Source: Pterois miles
Taxonomy: Eukaryota; Chordata; Actinopteri; Perciformes; Scorpaenidae
Assembly: GCA_947000775.1 (NCBI GenBank)
Contig: CAMQGK010000334.1
Location: 5,156,501 to 5,220,500 of the forward strand
Direction of reading: 5' to 3'
Length of the DNA: 64,000 bases
Positions 33,312 through 46,700 of this stretch are shown here, piece by piece; the first letter of the stretch is position 1; each line of letters opens with the position of its first letter. The notes below the pieces were generated by a model, which searched no databases, was not told where the DNA came from, and was given only the letters and a program-made list of their open reading frames with translations. Position numbers and translations under genes: made by a program.

Positions 33312-34130
33312 TTTACTCTTGCCAACATGGTTATTGTAAAAGCTCCTCTTGGGAGTGCAGAGCGTTTGCCTTTTAATTTTCATGTTGATACTTTGTTGCT
33401 CATGCAAGTTGTTCTCATGTTCTTTCACTGGGCTGTAAACACCACAGAAACCTGCAGCAGGAGTCAGTGGGTCACGGCAGGGGAGGACAGAGGGGGGCCT
33501 CCAGCTGTGACGCTTTGGTAAAAGTTTCACTTTCTGCCCTCCATCCTGACAGCAGGAGAGAATCTCTAAATCTTCCCTTCAACAAAACCTCTCCTCTCTG
33601 GCCCAGGTTTCCACCCGGCCTGCCCTGACATCCCCCGCATGCTGCAGCTGTGACCTCAGAGCTCTTTCTGCACTGCATGGTGGGAGGAGGTTACACCGAG
33701 TGGAGAGCATGGCAGACACAATTGGTCTCTGTAAAGTAGGCTATTTTTGCACGTTCACTCTTGATGCTCTCAGCTCCTGCTTTTTTCAGAAAAGTCACTG
33801 ATATGATTCTCTAATGTTACTGAAACCTAATAAAGTTTTAATTATGTCCTTGTCAACATCATAGACAGTATGTGCATAGATTTTTGTTATTGCATTTTGA
33901 AATATTAAGTGAAACATTTCCCTTTACATATGCATGTAAAAAATATGGTAAGGATTCCTAAAGTCAACATATATATATATTTTTTGTTTTTGCAAACATG
34001 AAAGGGGTTACCTACATACCTATATAACTGCAAGGTATCAGATGACTTGTGTGCAGATGTGTTTAGTACACATAGTACGTAAGTAGCTACTAATTCACCC
34101 CTTTGTTACTTTAAATATGTATGTATCGAT
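33312..34130. other. Non-coding, no gene seen
   Basis: Unique-looking sequence. The GC-richer part 33460-33670 has frames on both strands without domains. Confidence 0.5.
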
Positions 34131-35640
34131 GCACCAGGGGTGTCCCTTGAGTCCTGCTCTATTTGCATTGTATATTGAACCCCTTGCTCAAGCAGTTAGA
34201 GAAAACAGAGAGGACTTGGAGATAAAATGGGTTACAATCAGAGAACACATGTCCTGCAATCCTTGAATTAGGATTCCTAAATTGATGAACCTTCTAAAAA
34301 CATATAATTCATTCTCTGGATATAAATCAAATATCCCTCACTTTTAAACGTACACCCCATCAAGATATGAGAAGGAAATATAACTTTAAATGTAACTCTC
34401 CCTCAGTAAAATAATCAGGAATAAACTTAATATAACACATGATAAAACTCTTTGAAAGCAATTATGGTCCTATCAATAAAGAGATAAAATCTGACATTTC
34501 TACATGGATGTTGCTCCCATTGGACATGAGTATTAGAAATAATTAAAAAGAACATGTTACCATGGCTACTCTATCTTTTCCAATCATTGCCTTTGGAAGT
34601 ACCTCAAAAACAATTTAATGAATGGGATGGGATGATTTTGAGGTTCATCTGGAACAGCAGGGGACTTCGGGTAAAGTTGAAGACACTACAATTGGCAAAA
34701 GAAAAGGGAGGGAGAACCCTACGATGCTCAATTAAAACCTTTATTGTGTTGGTGTGCACCAAACTAACAACAAAAGTCAGGCTAAAAGGAGTTATAACAG
34801 CATAAACCAGTGGACCTTACAGGAAATTACAATTGGAGAAACATGCTGGGGTTTGAGTCTGCAATGTCTGGTTGGGAGATTTAAAGTGTGGGCTAGTAGA
34901 GGTATCACAGCTTTCTGTTCAGTCACCTTAAATGGTCAACTACGTCAACTACAGTGCTATCAGGATATAGCAGATACATTTGGAGTAGAAAAGCAGGACT
35001 TTTTACCTGCATGGTAAAGATTACTTTAGAAGAAAATACAGTGCATAAAAACAAATGATTATAATTTGAGTACCGTACTATATTTTCTGATGCTTACACA
35101 AAAGACAGTAATAAAAAGTTGGTTTCAAAATATATATGGAATTACAGTATATAAGACTCTAAGAAGCACTCTACAAACTATAATAAAATGAGAATAAGAG
35201 TCTGAATCACCAAAAAACACAGGAGGACTGGATGGAGATATGTGACACTCAGGCAATTACTACAAATTCAGGATCCTGGAGGGAGTTTGGATGGAAAAAT
35301 GTGGTGTGATTCTTCATCACTCCTAAATTAACAGCACTGCAAACAGGCATGCAGAGCCAGGGTTTTTGTTGGAAGCAATGTGGAACCTCAGTGGCTAATC
35401 ATTTTCATATTTTTTGGGCATGCCCTAAAATCCAACCATACTGGCAAGTGGTGGTAACAGAGATCCACGAGATAATGGGGATAAAGTTAAAGTTCTCATC
35501 CATTATCCAGTATATAGAAAGACTATGTATTGAGCACCATGAAAAATGGATTGTGTACTTACACCATTGAGTAAAGTATGACATTGTATGTCAAGATGTA
35601 TGTACAAACATCTAATGTGAGCTGACACTGTAACACCCAC
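34131..35640 (+). mobile_element. L1-type LINE remnant (ORF2 reverse transcriptase and C-terminus)
   Basis: 34135-34230 reads QGCPLSPALFALYIEPLAQA and RENREDLEIKW, the reverse transcriptase block after the catalytic YADD-preceding region in L1/Tx1 LINEs. The catalytic motif itself is missing, apparently deleted near 34262. 34554-34720 gives WLLYLFQSLPLEVPQKQFNE then FIWNSRGLRVKLKTLQLAKE, and 35349-35520 gives CWKQCGTSVANHFHIFWACP, the Cys/His C-terminal motif of L1 ORF2. Several stops separate the pieces. The element ends near 35640-35680 in an A-rich stretch. It is 5' truncated and dead. Confidence 0.88.
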
Positions 35641-37169
35641 GATGACCTCCTGTTCTTTGATCTCAAATTAAAAAAAAAGAGTATAAATGTATGTATCTAC
35701 CATACATGAGGTATTTTTTTCTTTTTTTCCAAAATAAAATATATTATGTGTAATTTCTAATTTATCAGAACTGCTATATAAATGACAAAAGTTCCATAAA
35801 ACAAAACAGTTAATCATGATTTGTTGAAAGCGTTGCTGGCACTGCTGATCCCACTGAGGATCAACACCCAACTCTGCAGCTTTTAGCTCACTGTGTTGGT
35901 TCACTACTCATTATTGTTGACTTGAGTGTCTCTAATTGAAGCGTGTTTGTTTTTACAGAGTTGGCGGACAAAACTAGAGCTGAAGTGGAGAGCCACGAGT
36001 ACTATGGCTGTTTCTTTTCATATAAATCTGCAGAATATCTGCTGAAGCTTTGGCAACTCCTTGACACCACCTTTCATTAAAATGCAGTGCTATATTTAAT
36101 CATACAGTAACAAACAGAAAACGGTCATCTAGAAGCAGCCTACCATGAGTGGTACAGAGTGACTGCTTTTATTAATGCATGCTTCGTATACAGTATACAT
36201 TAATATAAATCGTCAGTACGCAGTCTCTACTTAAGTTTTTTAGCCAGTGTAGTTGTCAGTTGTTTAGTGGGCCAGCAGTAGAAACCTGTCAGGCCGTCTT
36301 TTCGTAAGAATGTCTTTTGACTCGATGACCTCAGCTGCTAGATTTACGGTGGCGAGGTGAAAACAAGCTCCTCCAATTCCCACTGATCACCAGAGGGCAC
36401 AGCTCACTGCTCTCTGGCAGGTGGGGTTATAACCTATGAATTTTTAAGGTTCATACATGAAAGGGCACAGAAAAAAAGATAATTCATCAAAAGGAGTGTT
36501 TTCAGGTTTTGCTTGGAGAACAAAGGGCTCTGTAAATCATTACTAATCAGCCACCAGAAAGCAAATTAAATCGGCGGAGGAATCAATGGCCTGGGATCGA
36601 TAAGTGTAAAGGACAGCTGATTTGGCTCCAGAGAGCTGTGGAATTCCAGAGGCCATACAGAAGGCCTCGGATCTGTTTCCACTTTATAGCCACAGCTGTC
36701 AGAGCTCATTCCCGTCAAGATGGACCACCGTTTCTGAAGGTAGCTCAGCTGGGCTTAACTAAAACAAAACCTCAGAGGGCAGAGCAATATGGGGCAGAAA
36801 CCAGTCTGATGGAATCTGACTGGATAGACAGAAGATTAAGGTGAGATTCCCCTCCGTCTCTGCCTCTCTGTCTCTCTCCTCCGCTCTTCCTCTGGAAGTA
36901 GACGGATCTGCAGTCTGCAGATGTGCAACAGATGGCTTCAAGTTCACTGATGGCTCATTTCCACATCTTTAAGGTCACAGACAACGGCTTTACCAACAGC
37001 TAGTGCAAACATTTATCACTATGAATGACCCCATAATGGCAGTAAAACATAATTCAGACAGATTGGTATGATATTTTGCCCGCACTAAGGATAACATTAT
37101 GATTAAATTAATGATTCATCCCTCCTCTCATCCATCCATCTATCTATCTTCCCATCTGTTTTGGATTTT
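35641..37169. other. Non-coding; candidate regulatory block 36530-36960
   Basis: No gene. 36530-36620 (tcattactaatcagccacca, aagcaaattaaatcggcgga, ggaatcaatggcctgggatc) is non-repetitive and rich in homeodomain-like cores. Conservation unknown. Confidence 0.4.
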
Positions 37170-37640
37170 CATTTTTTAGCCCTGCCAGCGGCGTGGCTCT
37201 GTGGATGGCAGTGATGGTCTGTCGGAGGGTCCATCCCTTTGGTCCGGGCTGAAATATTTCAACAACTACTGGATAGATTGCCATGAAATTTTGTGTATGA
37301 TGGAGGATAAAACTTGGTAATCCCTAACCTTTTCATTTAGTTTTGTTTTTAAGTGAACACATAAATATTGGATAGATTGCCAGGGAATATAATAGAATCC
37401 ACATTCCCCCGAGGATCAATCCCTGTGATTTTAGTGAAATTAATTAAAAATAATAATAATAAAATAATTTGTCCAAATAATTCTGGTTCATGACTAAATA
37501 TTAGCAAAATTAATGTCATTCCCATCAGCTTGTTTAGTTTTAAATAGTAAATGTTAGCATGCTGATGTTAGCATTTAGCTCCAAGCACCACTGTGCTTTG
37601 GTTTCATCTCACCACTAACATGGCTGTAAATTATTAGTCT
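37170..37640 (+). repeat. Old dispersed teleost repeat, copy 1
   Basis: Contains ctgaaatatttcaacaacta, ggatagattgccatgaaatt, atgttagcatgctgatgtta and ttagcatttagctccaagca. The order and the last motifs match 58430-59215. Frequent in teleosts; family name not known to me. Confidence 0.65.
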
Positions 37641-40600
37641 AGTTTTATACAGCTTTAAGCCAAACTAATTCTCAGTTAACTATATGGGTCTGTATAAAGT
37701 TTAAGTAAACTATATTTGGTAAATTATATATCTACTGCACACAATCGTAGAAATGGCTTTTATAGAGAAATAACTCAAAAATGACAAATAATTAGCAAGC
37801 TATACATAATTACAAAATGCCCTGTATTGAAGATGATATTTTATTGCATTAAATGGAACATTTTGACAATAATCCCCTCACTTTATCCCAGATGTGCTTC
37901 AGTATTAACCACAGGACATGCATGTTTACTCCCACATGCACATCTCACACAGTGCCACCCTCTCTATGCATGTTTCATGAAAAATATAGTTGTGAATTCC
38001 ACCAATGTTTCACCTTGTTAGGAGCTTACAATTATAGCACAGACCCCTGAGGCAAACCTAATCTCAAAGTGAAGGGAAATCTTCTATCATATCAAGTGAA
38101 ATTACTGTGAGCTTTTCTCAGCCTATTCCGATAAGATACCGATCAGCCAAATAGATTGGCTTTTCCATTATCTGCTGGGAGATCTTGGAAGGCATTGGGT
38201 AGATAATTTGCTAATGTTTCCTGTGACCTCCCCAGATTTAAATTATGTCTGTGGCTACATGTCAACTCAATCCTTCTGTTTACCAGGGAGCAAGCACTCA
38301 AAGAGCCATTAATATTCACTGCAACATAACTGTCTTTTCACATATTTCTCTGCAGCGTTTACAGACTCAAAGGAGAGTGGTCTTCATGCTACTTGAAGGG
38401 TATGGATTGAGCTGGGTGAGTGCTTTACAGACCTTGTGGGTGAAAAGAAATGATAGAGCCAGACAAGAGAGAAAAAGCAGGAATAGCATGGACGATGGGG
38501 ACAGGGGAATAGTAATATAATTTAGAAAGTAGAATATCACCTTTAGCTGCCTCAGATGTTGCTGAAAACTAGGCTACTGAAGTCAAATCCATATTTCAAT
38601 GAACAACAGAAATCTACTCTCATATTCCTGCATTTTGAAGTGAGGTTCAATTATTCTAGGTTTAATTAACAAATTGTAATGAGCTGCTTTGATGTGGGAA
38701 TTTACAGAAATGAAAGTGGTAAAATAATTTTAATAATAGAGTTGCATTGTCTTTTCTCATTAAAGCCGTTGCTTAATTCCATGCATGTTTTTTTAAATCA
38801 TAAATACGAGGTTAGCTGCTTAAATGTTGCTCATAAACAATTTCATTTCATTAAAATATGCAAACGTGCATGTAAAAAGCTAGGGTTGATTTGTTTTGTC
38901 ATGTTCAATTACTGCACTCCCCCTCCTCAACGTAAAATGTGGTCAGTAAAATTCACACCACATGGACATTTTGTATCATATCAGTGCTATAAGAGCAGTA
39001 TGACCTGCTATTGTTGTGAGTGCTGCAGCACTACTGGGAGTGAATGTCCTACCACTGGTAGAGCATGTTCTCTGCTTCTGTACTGACACATGCTCTACCT
39101 CTAAACAAATCAACCTTGATTATAACAAGGCCTTCCCCAGTGGAAACTTGTCAAAGCATCAGCAAGTCAGTCTGATCTTTCAAAGACAACTTGAATTCCC
39201 ATTGGCCCCAGCAGGAAAAGGGAGCGCAAGTAACTGAGCACAAATCGTGCTGCATTGTTACAACCCTCACCAAAACTGGCATGACTTGTATTACACAGCA
39301 AGGTGACGGAACACTAGCCAAAGAGAAATGGGGGCAACTGTCATTTCATCCTGCAATCATATGGTATATTTTAAAACCTTGCTCAAATTTTCATTTAGCC
39401 CAGCACCACCTCCTCCTTCTAGACTTATTAAATCAGCTGGAAGCAGTGCAGCTCTGTCACACACAGTATTAGAACGCCAACCCCCCTCCTATTACCAGGT
39501 GCAGCCCTGTGATTTAAAGCTTTGATTCTGTTCAAATGACAACAAAGGTGAGCCCAGAGCTGACGCTCCTAATTCATCATTCCCTGCTTGATAAGAGCGG
39601 GATTAATGCTTTTAATGCAACGGTCGCAGGCAATCATCCATTTTAAAGCTGGCTCCCTGGAGGATGCAGCTAAAAAGGGAAAACACCTGAAACACAGGGC
39701 AGAGAGAGGGCACATCACAGGGATACGCTGAGCTCTATAGGGCCTCTTTATAGAGACTGAGATGGTGCCGGCCTCCTCCTTGCTACCAGAAGCTTGCCCT
39801 GTGGCCTTGGCCTGCATCCCAGGAGCAGATGGTTTCAAGACCCGAGGTAAAGTTTGACCTAAATGCTGAAATCCAAAATTAAAAAAAAAAAAAAAAAAAG
39901 CATCAGAATTGCCCTCCTCAAAAGCCATCCTCCCCATATCCTCTTCCCTGCCAGGACCACCGCAGGGGGTAAGGCTTTGAGATGGAGTCTTTTGACCATT
40001 TCAGATCTGTGTGCAAAATACCACCGTATTTAGGACATGTTTTCCTGCCTTAATAGCTCATTATGTATTCACTCCATGCTTAATTTAACATCTGCTGACT
40101 CCTTCACCCTTGCTCTATACCCCCTAACTTGCACAAACGCATGAGAATTGGAATGAAAATGATCCATTATCCACATGTGTCTGGGCAGAGTGAGCATTAT
40201 CCCAGCTGTTTCTCTCTGTAGCTGTAATCTCTGCTTTAATACACTCTGAACTGCCTCCAAACCAAACCACTCATGATGAGAAGGTAACTGTTGATCTTGA
40301 CAGAAATAGACCAAGTGAAACAGGTCATTGTCTCTCACCTGCGATCTCGTTTTCCACACTTTAACCATGTGGAAACCTAAAGTGCACTATTGGAGAAAAA
40401 ACTGTCTCTAACAATAGAATCTGCCGTTCATACATGGGCAGTAGATGCCTTTAGAGAACAAGTATGTGCAATAAAGAGCGGTATCATCTTCTAAAGACGT
40501 CGTATACAGACTGAGTAAACAATAATGGGAAACAGGTCTCCTCCTCCTCAGATGTTATATTTAACCCTTCAGCCTCAAGAATCATAAACAAGTTGCAGAG

Positions 40601-41039
40601 GGATATGACTAGTGTGAATTAATAATACAAAAAATGATGTCATGGAACAAATGGAAAACAATGTCCAAAGGGACAACCCTGTGATTATGACTATTAGCTT
40701 TCATCTTGAAGCAAATGCGTATTTCTTTAACATTTTACATGATTTTGCTCTATATGATACATTCTGCAGCACAAGTGATATCGTGTTGTTTTGTGGTTTA
40801 TTTATTTATTTACATTTTGGGGGGAAAAAAAGAAGAGATCAGTGTTTGATCCTAATGAATATGGAACGTAAGGATTTCTTCTCCGAGGAACAAAAAAGAC
40901 ACTGAGGCTGAATACATTTGAATAAATGTATTGAATTTATTTTGTGTGGATTCCAAACTCGTAATATTGTGCTCAATTCAAATGTGTCTGCCATGTTGCT
41001 CCACCATGTTTCTACAGTAGCCCAAAACAGACAAACCAA
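37641..41039. other. Low-repeat non-coding stretch
   Basis: No gene. Regulatory-like blocks: 38740-38920 (taaatcataaatacgaggtt, caatttcatttcattaaaat, aatatgcaaacgtgcatg) and 39520-39860 (cctaattcatcattccctgc, gggattaatgcttttaatgc). A 19-bp A run lies near 39880. The 135-codon frame at 38679-39086 has no domain. Confidence 0.45.
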
Positions 41040-41300
41040 ACCTTGGTTCTATAGCTAGCCTTTCCCACTTTTACGTTACTTGAATGCCACCCTAGTTTTC
41101 ACGCTTGTAAAACTATGGTGATGTGAGCTGCAGACTGCAAAACCATTGTACCGCCAGCTGCTGTCCGACTTCCGTTGCTCCTAAAGTTGTATTATTATGG
41201 TACTATGGCCTCTGAGCAAACGGTGTAACCATAGTTTGCACTTGGTAATCTCCAACCACGCCACTACATGCCGCCAAATCCTTCACACTATACCTTTAGA
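41040..41300 (+). repeat. Old dispersed teleost repeat, SINE or MITE type
   Basis: Starts ccaaaccttggttctatagc, continues with cttttacgttacttgaatgc and ends cgccaaatccttcacactat. I know this order from many fish loci. No termini or poly-A seen here, so class is uncertain. Confidence 0.5.
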
Positions 41301-43091
41301 TGTGGCAGTTACGCCATGATGGACTATTTACCAAACCATTTATTTACAACAGGTACAACTCCTATCTGTTTCATGATAGCCCTTATTCTGGTGTCAGATG
41401 TGTGTTATTACAACACACACATTTGCTTTGTTGCTGCAGCCACACATTATCCATAGGAAATTATCAAATTAAACCCCTTTATTATCACTTATTATTATTA
41501 TTTCAGGGGCAAATCATTAAGTATAAATCTCTGTTCAAAACCCAAACTTTATATCCAATATGACCAATAACTGGATTTGTTTAAATACTGTGCCAAGTCC
41601 AACATGCTGAGCGCACGATGACATCCAGACTGGCTCAATGTCCTGACATTACTAACCCAATAATACGTTCATACAGGGTCATTTCAGCAGCCAGGTGTCG
41701 GTCAGACGGCTGTAAAGTTTCTATGGGTTATAGTAAACATCTCAGAGGAGGACCCACAGCTGAAGTGACCCTCACAAACGTACTGAGGAGAACACAGGTT
41801 TTTGGTTGACGCCACAGCTCAGAGTCTGGACACTATGTGTGAGTCACTCATCCATTTTATTCCAGGCTGTATCAAAGACACACTTTGTTGAGCCCACTAA
41901 CATGTTTCAAGATGCAAGCAGTGGCATTTAGGGCTTACCAGATTATCTTAAAGGAAGATAAGAGGAGTCAGGCAATGGGGATGAGTCACAGACTTTACAC
42001 AGTTTTGTGTGTAATTGGCCTGCGAGGAAATAGTGACCTTAGATAATGGTGATCGTTAACGTTCATTTACTAATCCTCTCAGCTCCGTTGTAATTGGAGG
42101 GGCCAGACAGTCTGTACTTTTGCCTGATGTATCATCTGATCAAAAATGTAAATTTCATGAGACACATGAAACACATCAAAGGAGCCTGTGATCACCTCAC
42201 GTTTGAAAGCAGCAGCGTGTTGGTGTGTGTTTGAGCATTAAGTATTGAGTCTAGGAACAACCTACATAGTGACTGTGCTCCTAATCAGGGCTTCAGGCCA
42301 GAGTAAGGTGCTGCAGGCTCAAGCTCTATGAGCTGTGATGTTTCATTATTATCCCCCTTTAGCTACATCGACAACACAGTAGGTTGCTTTAATTACTCTC
42401 CATCAGTCGGGGAGTCAAAGCCACTTCAGAGACACACTCTAATCCCCCCTCCGTTCCTTTTCTCTGCAGGGCACTCATTGTCTCCTAAATATCATTTCCC
42501 TGAGCTCTACACACACTATTGGATTAAAATGTGGAAGTTTTGCTGAAGGGGGTGAGGGGGTGGGGATGGTGGGGTTGGCATTTGGGTATTTGAGCTTAGC
42601 CCGAGGACCCGGCTGTCTCTGGTAACAGCATTTTAGTTGCATTTGCTCTGCAGCCCACAGAGGAGACGCTGACTCGCGTCACTGTTCCTCAGTTAGCCCC
42701 ACAGACACAGATTATGGCCCTTTGTGCACAAACAATCATTATTATTAAGCTCTTTGCATTTTAACCTCAGTGTTGTTACAGTGGTATTTCAGTTTTGAGC
42801 AACAACATTTACTGTGTATCACCCGATACAGACCATATATACACTGTACTGTATATACCAAGATAGCCTTAATATCCGTATGTTTGCGCAGTTGAAAGAA
42901 AGGAACGAAGGCTGATGGAGTAGGACAGATATACAGCAAACATAAATACAAAACAGACTGTTAGATGTCAATAATAACAACAATATCCGCTCAACTTCCA
43001 TCAACTATCAACCGAGTTTTACAGCCAAGCTAGTGCTAATGCTTGTGTAGTAATGTAAGCACTCATTATCAATGTCCACTGCTTTACAGTT
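41301..43091. other. Non-coding, no gene seen
   Basis: Mostly unique. 42000-42540 has balanced composition and may be regulatory. Short frames only. Confidence 0.45.
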
Positions 43092-43583
43092 TAACCTATT
43101 ATGCTTTTGTGCTTTTTCCCTTTCTGTGTTATATAGTTGTTTTGTGCATGTAAAAGGTCTGCAAAGTTATAAAGCTCAAAGTCCATGCCAGAAACACTGT
43201 GCTGAACTACCTGAAAAGCCTTGCTTGAAGTCCACCTTTTCTTCCATAACGTGGTGCTGTCACCAAGTAACACATTCACACATCTGCCTGGCAGCTAGTT
43301 TGGCATGAACAGAGCTAGTTAGAGTGGAGCTGGAGTGGAGTCTGAAGAGTTTGGTTCAGTTGACCAATTAGTGACCAACAGTGAGCCAGCTGACCAATCA
43401 GAGCAGAGCTTTTCAGGACGGGGGCAGCAGCACAAAGTGTTTCAGACAGAGTGAAAAGAGGCGCTGCAGCACAGTCGGTATGAGAAAAATAAAGCGTTTT
43501 TTGAACCTGAAAGCATGTAAACATGATCTAGTGGAAACCCAAAATACAAGTATACACCTGAAAATAATAGGTCCTCTTTAAAT
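43092..43583. mobile_element. MITE with CCTATTATGC-type termini, TTAA flanks
   Basis: Left end ttaacctattatgcttttgt; the reverse complement of the right end reads tttaaagaggacctattatt. The shared terminal core is cctattat, and TTAA lies at both outer edges; the left end seems to have lost about 6 bp. The interior includes gctgaccaatcagagcagag and catgtaaacatgatctagtg, typical of a widespread fish MITE. No transposase. Confidence 0.65.
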
Positions 43584-43809
43584 CATTACTTTTGTTATGT
43601 TTAGTGCTGTGCTATGACCTTTACAGTCCTCAGATCTCAACCTAACTGGACACCTACTGTAAGGCAGATTTTGGACGGACGTCCAAAGAGAGGTCAATAC
43701 CTAACCTAAACCAGTGGCACTGACCTCAACTGGATGTGGATGCTAAGTGGCTAGCACAACTGCTAGTGCCACAGTTACATTCAGGTGATATTGAGCGTAC
43801 TGGATAAAT
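43584..43809. other. Non-coding spacer
   Basis: No gene seen. Confidence 0.5.
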
Positions 43810-43895
43810 TGACTAGCGACATTAAAATAACAAAAATATTGAGTATCGCGATATCAAATTTTGTGATACTGTATCAATTCTCAAAAACACTATTG
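43810..43895 (+). repeat. hAT-type repeat remnant
   Basis: tattgagtatcgcgatatca followed by tgatactgtatcaattctca is the subterminal part of a common fish hAT-like repeat. Ends are lost. Confidence 0.45.
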
Positions 43896-46700
43896 ATTTT
43901 TAATTAATAGTTTGCATGCAAAGATCAAGTCAGCCAATAATTTATTTAATTTACAAAGAGATGCCCCCTCTAGGTGTACGTGACCTCTCAAAGTAGTGCT
44001 ATGATGTTGGATGTTACGTGGACTGTAATAAATGCAAATGCAGATCCCATTGTCCTGATTGCATAAAAAAATACTTTGTTTAATCTGATTTTATGCATAT
44101 GGTGTTGTAAATGTATTTTCTACTACTTTCATTAATACTATGTGGAAAGAAATTATGAACTCAAAGCAGACATTTAGAACCATTCACCATAATAAACAAA
44201 GTGATTATTACATGTTTAAAGATATAATAGTCTTGTTAAGAAAAGTGTGCCTGTTGAATGGTAACTCCAGGGATAACATAAGACTTGTCACTGCTAGAGC
44301 TGTGGTGGCTGATTCCCACTGAAGCTAGCAGCGCTGAAACAAGTACGCACTCATGCCATTGTAAGTCACTGTGGAAAAAAAAAAAAGTCTTGTCTGTGAA
44401 ATAACTTGCAGGGAGTGTCTCTGTACAGAAGATAGGGATTTGAGTGTTCACTAAACTAGTTCAGAGGGGACAGCTCGTATTGTCTTCTTTTACTGCCCAT
44501 GATAAAGCAGTATTAGAATTCCCACTTCCTGCTGCTGTATGCATGCCAAGGCTCTTTGTTAGGTTGAATGCAGAGCCTATTCATCTCAGAGCGCTCACAA
44601 CAGAACACAGTAATAACACAGTCATGAGTTTTGACTGATGTCAGTGAGGCGCGGGGCTGCTTCTGTAAGCAGGAACCAGAGCTGCTATAGAGGCCCCTCT
44701 CACCTTCTCCTCATTGCTTAGTTGACCACCAACGCCGGCTGACCTCTGCGTGGCCCCACTCCAACTCGAACGCTGCTGGGTCCTTCACAGACTCAAAGGA
44801 CCCAACAATAACAGCCGGGCCATTTAATGCCAAATCCAGGTTAACCTCCCGGCTCCACTTGGCCCCTTTCCTTCTGTGACCAAAAGAAGACTCGGTAGAT
44901 GTTTCTTGGAGCCATTTGTTCACAGCTAATGATGTGGAATAATATTGGTATTACTAGTCCTGTGAAGCATCAGAAAAATAATTTTTGCTTGGCAGTGTTG
45001 ATTGTCACATTAAAACAAAGAAATTACAGCTGCCCCAATTTTCTCCTACTATACTCTGCGCTGCCATGCGTTGTATTCTACTGTGTTTAGCTGCATAAAT
45101 ATGATGGTATGGCAGTATGGTAGCAGATGTTATGAGCATCAAACAATAAAGAATGGGTTAGGAGCTGTCATTACATGGGAACTAGGTCACCATTCAAGCC
45201 GACTCGCTTGCATCGACTGTTTCGAGTGACTATTGATTTTCTGACTAAAGCAATGACTTCATTAATATCACCATTAGTCTGCCATCTGACACAAATGGGA
45301 GGCTCGCTTGCTGGACCAGACAGTAATTTAAGTGGATATGAATCATTGGATGAATTAAACATACAGTACATTTCACAACAAATGTGCCCTACACATTGTA
45401 AAATTGGGAAGAAGGTTGTAGAGTGCCCTCACTCAACAACCGTGTTCAAAACAAAATCACCAGAAAATAAAAAAAAAGTTGACATTACCTCTGCCTTAGA
45501 CAGACAGACATCGCCAGCAAATTTTCCTTTCATCGTTCAATTTAAACTTAATCTGTGAAAGATGAGAGACAAATCAACAGATCGCTTTTCAGCAGGTTTT
45601 TCAAAACAAAAACAACAATGAAAGAAGGATTATTTTCACTTTAATCCGGGGGCACCAGCTTAGCTAAAACAAAAGCACGACCATGGGAACGCATGGAGGA
45701 ATGAGAAGGCTCGCTCTCCCCACCAAACCCAGCTCTCCATCAAACCACAAAAGAAGAACAATGAGTGTGTGTGTGTGTGTCTACAAGTAGAAGCGAGAAA
45801 GGGAAACTGGATTTGAGATCTATATTAAAACTGCAAATAGCTTTTAAAGATTAGTGACGGGCAGAAGGAGGTGACAGCAATGGGATATGTGAAAAGTGGA
45901 TTGCCCCTCCTTACTGTGACTATTTTGATAGCAGCAACGTTGACAAGCATCGACTTGATTGTGAGAAGGCAATGTGCGCTGAAAAGCCTTGACAAGTTTC
46001 TTTGAGGCATGTACATATCTTTTGGTGACTGAAAGGAACACAAATCAGGATTATGTATTACATAGCCACATTCAAACAGCTGGCATTAGGAGCTCTGAAG
46101 TGTCTGGCAAGATACTGTTGTTCAAGGATGTGCCTCCCTCTCTCTGTGCGTGCACTGTAATTACCCAGATCTGGGATTTTAGAAAACCATTTCTTATGAA
46201 GGCATACAACCACGGCCTGAATGCTCACATTCTGCACAACCTAAATGTTTCACTGACCATTTAGAGATCAAAATATTCTGCATTTGATTCTGCTTTTGTG
46301 ATTTTTGTTGTTAGTGAAGAATTTTCATCGCAGCACAAGCAGCTTTTTATGTACTGAGCGCATGAGAGTACGTCCTGTACCCTGTGCTTATTTAAAGCGA
46401 TCACCATGGTCATCACAGGCTGTGTACAGTAGTTGCTCTGTTGTCAGAGATGTGTCTCACTCTGCAGCATTTGTCAGGATTAGACAGGAGTAATCCCTAA
46501 CCAAACTCCAGAGGATGTAATTTGGAGATATGTGCTGGAACTGAAACTGTGTCGGCTTACTCCCACAAACCCCATCTTCCACCCCATCTGAGCCATCTCA
46601 GACTCCTTTCTGCCAGCCCTCAGACATGTCCAATATTTTGAAATGGTAGAAATGAACGTAAAATACAGAGCAAAAAAAAAAAAAAAGCTGAAAGAAATGG
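43896..46700. other. Low-repeat non-coding stretch
   Basis: No gene supported. 44620-44900 and 45190-45370 (attgattttctgactaaagc, cttcattaatatcaccatta) look non-neutral in texture. The 127-codon frame at 45175-45558 has no recognised domain. A short (GT)8 lies near 45763 and an A run near 46672-46686. Confidence 0.45.

Noticed and set aside
38679..39086. 135-codon plus-strand frame with many Cys residues
   Set aside because: Cys and Tyr content follows from local TG-rich composition; no regular Cys spacing of a known domain.
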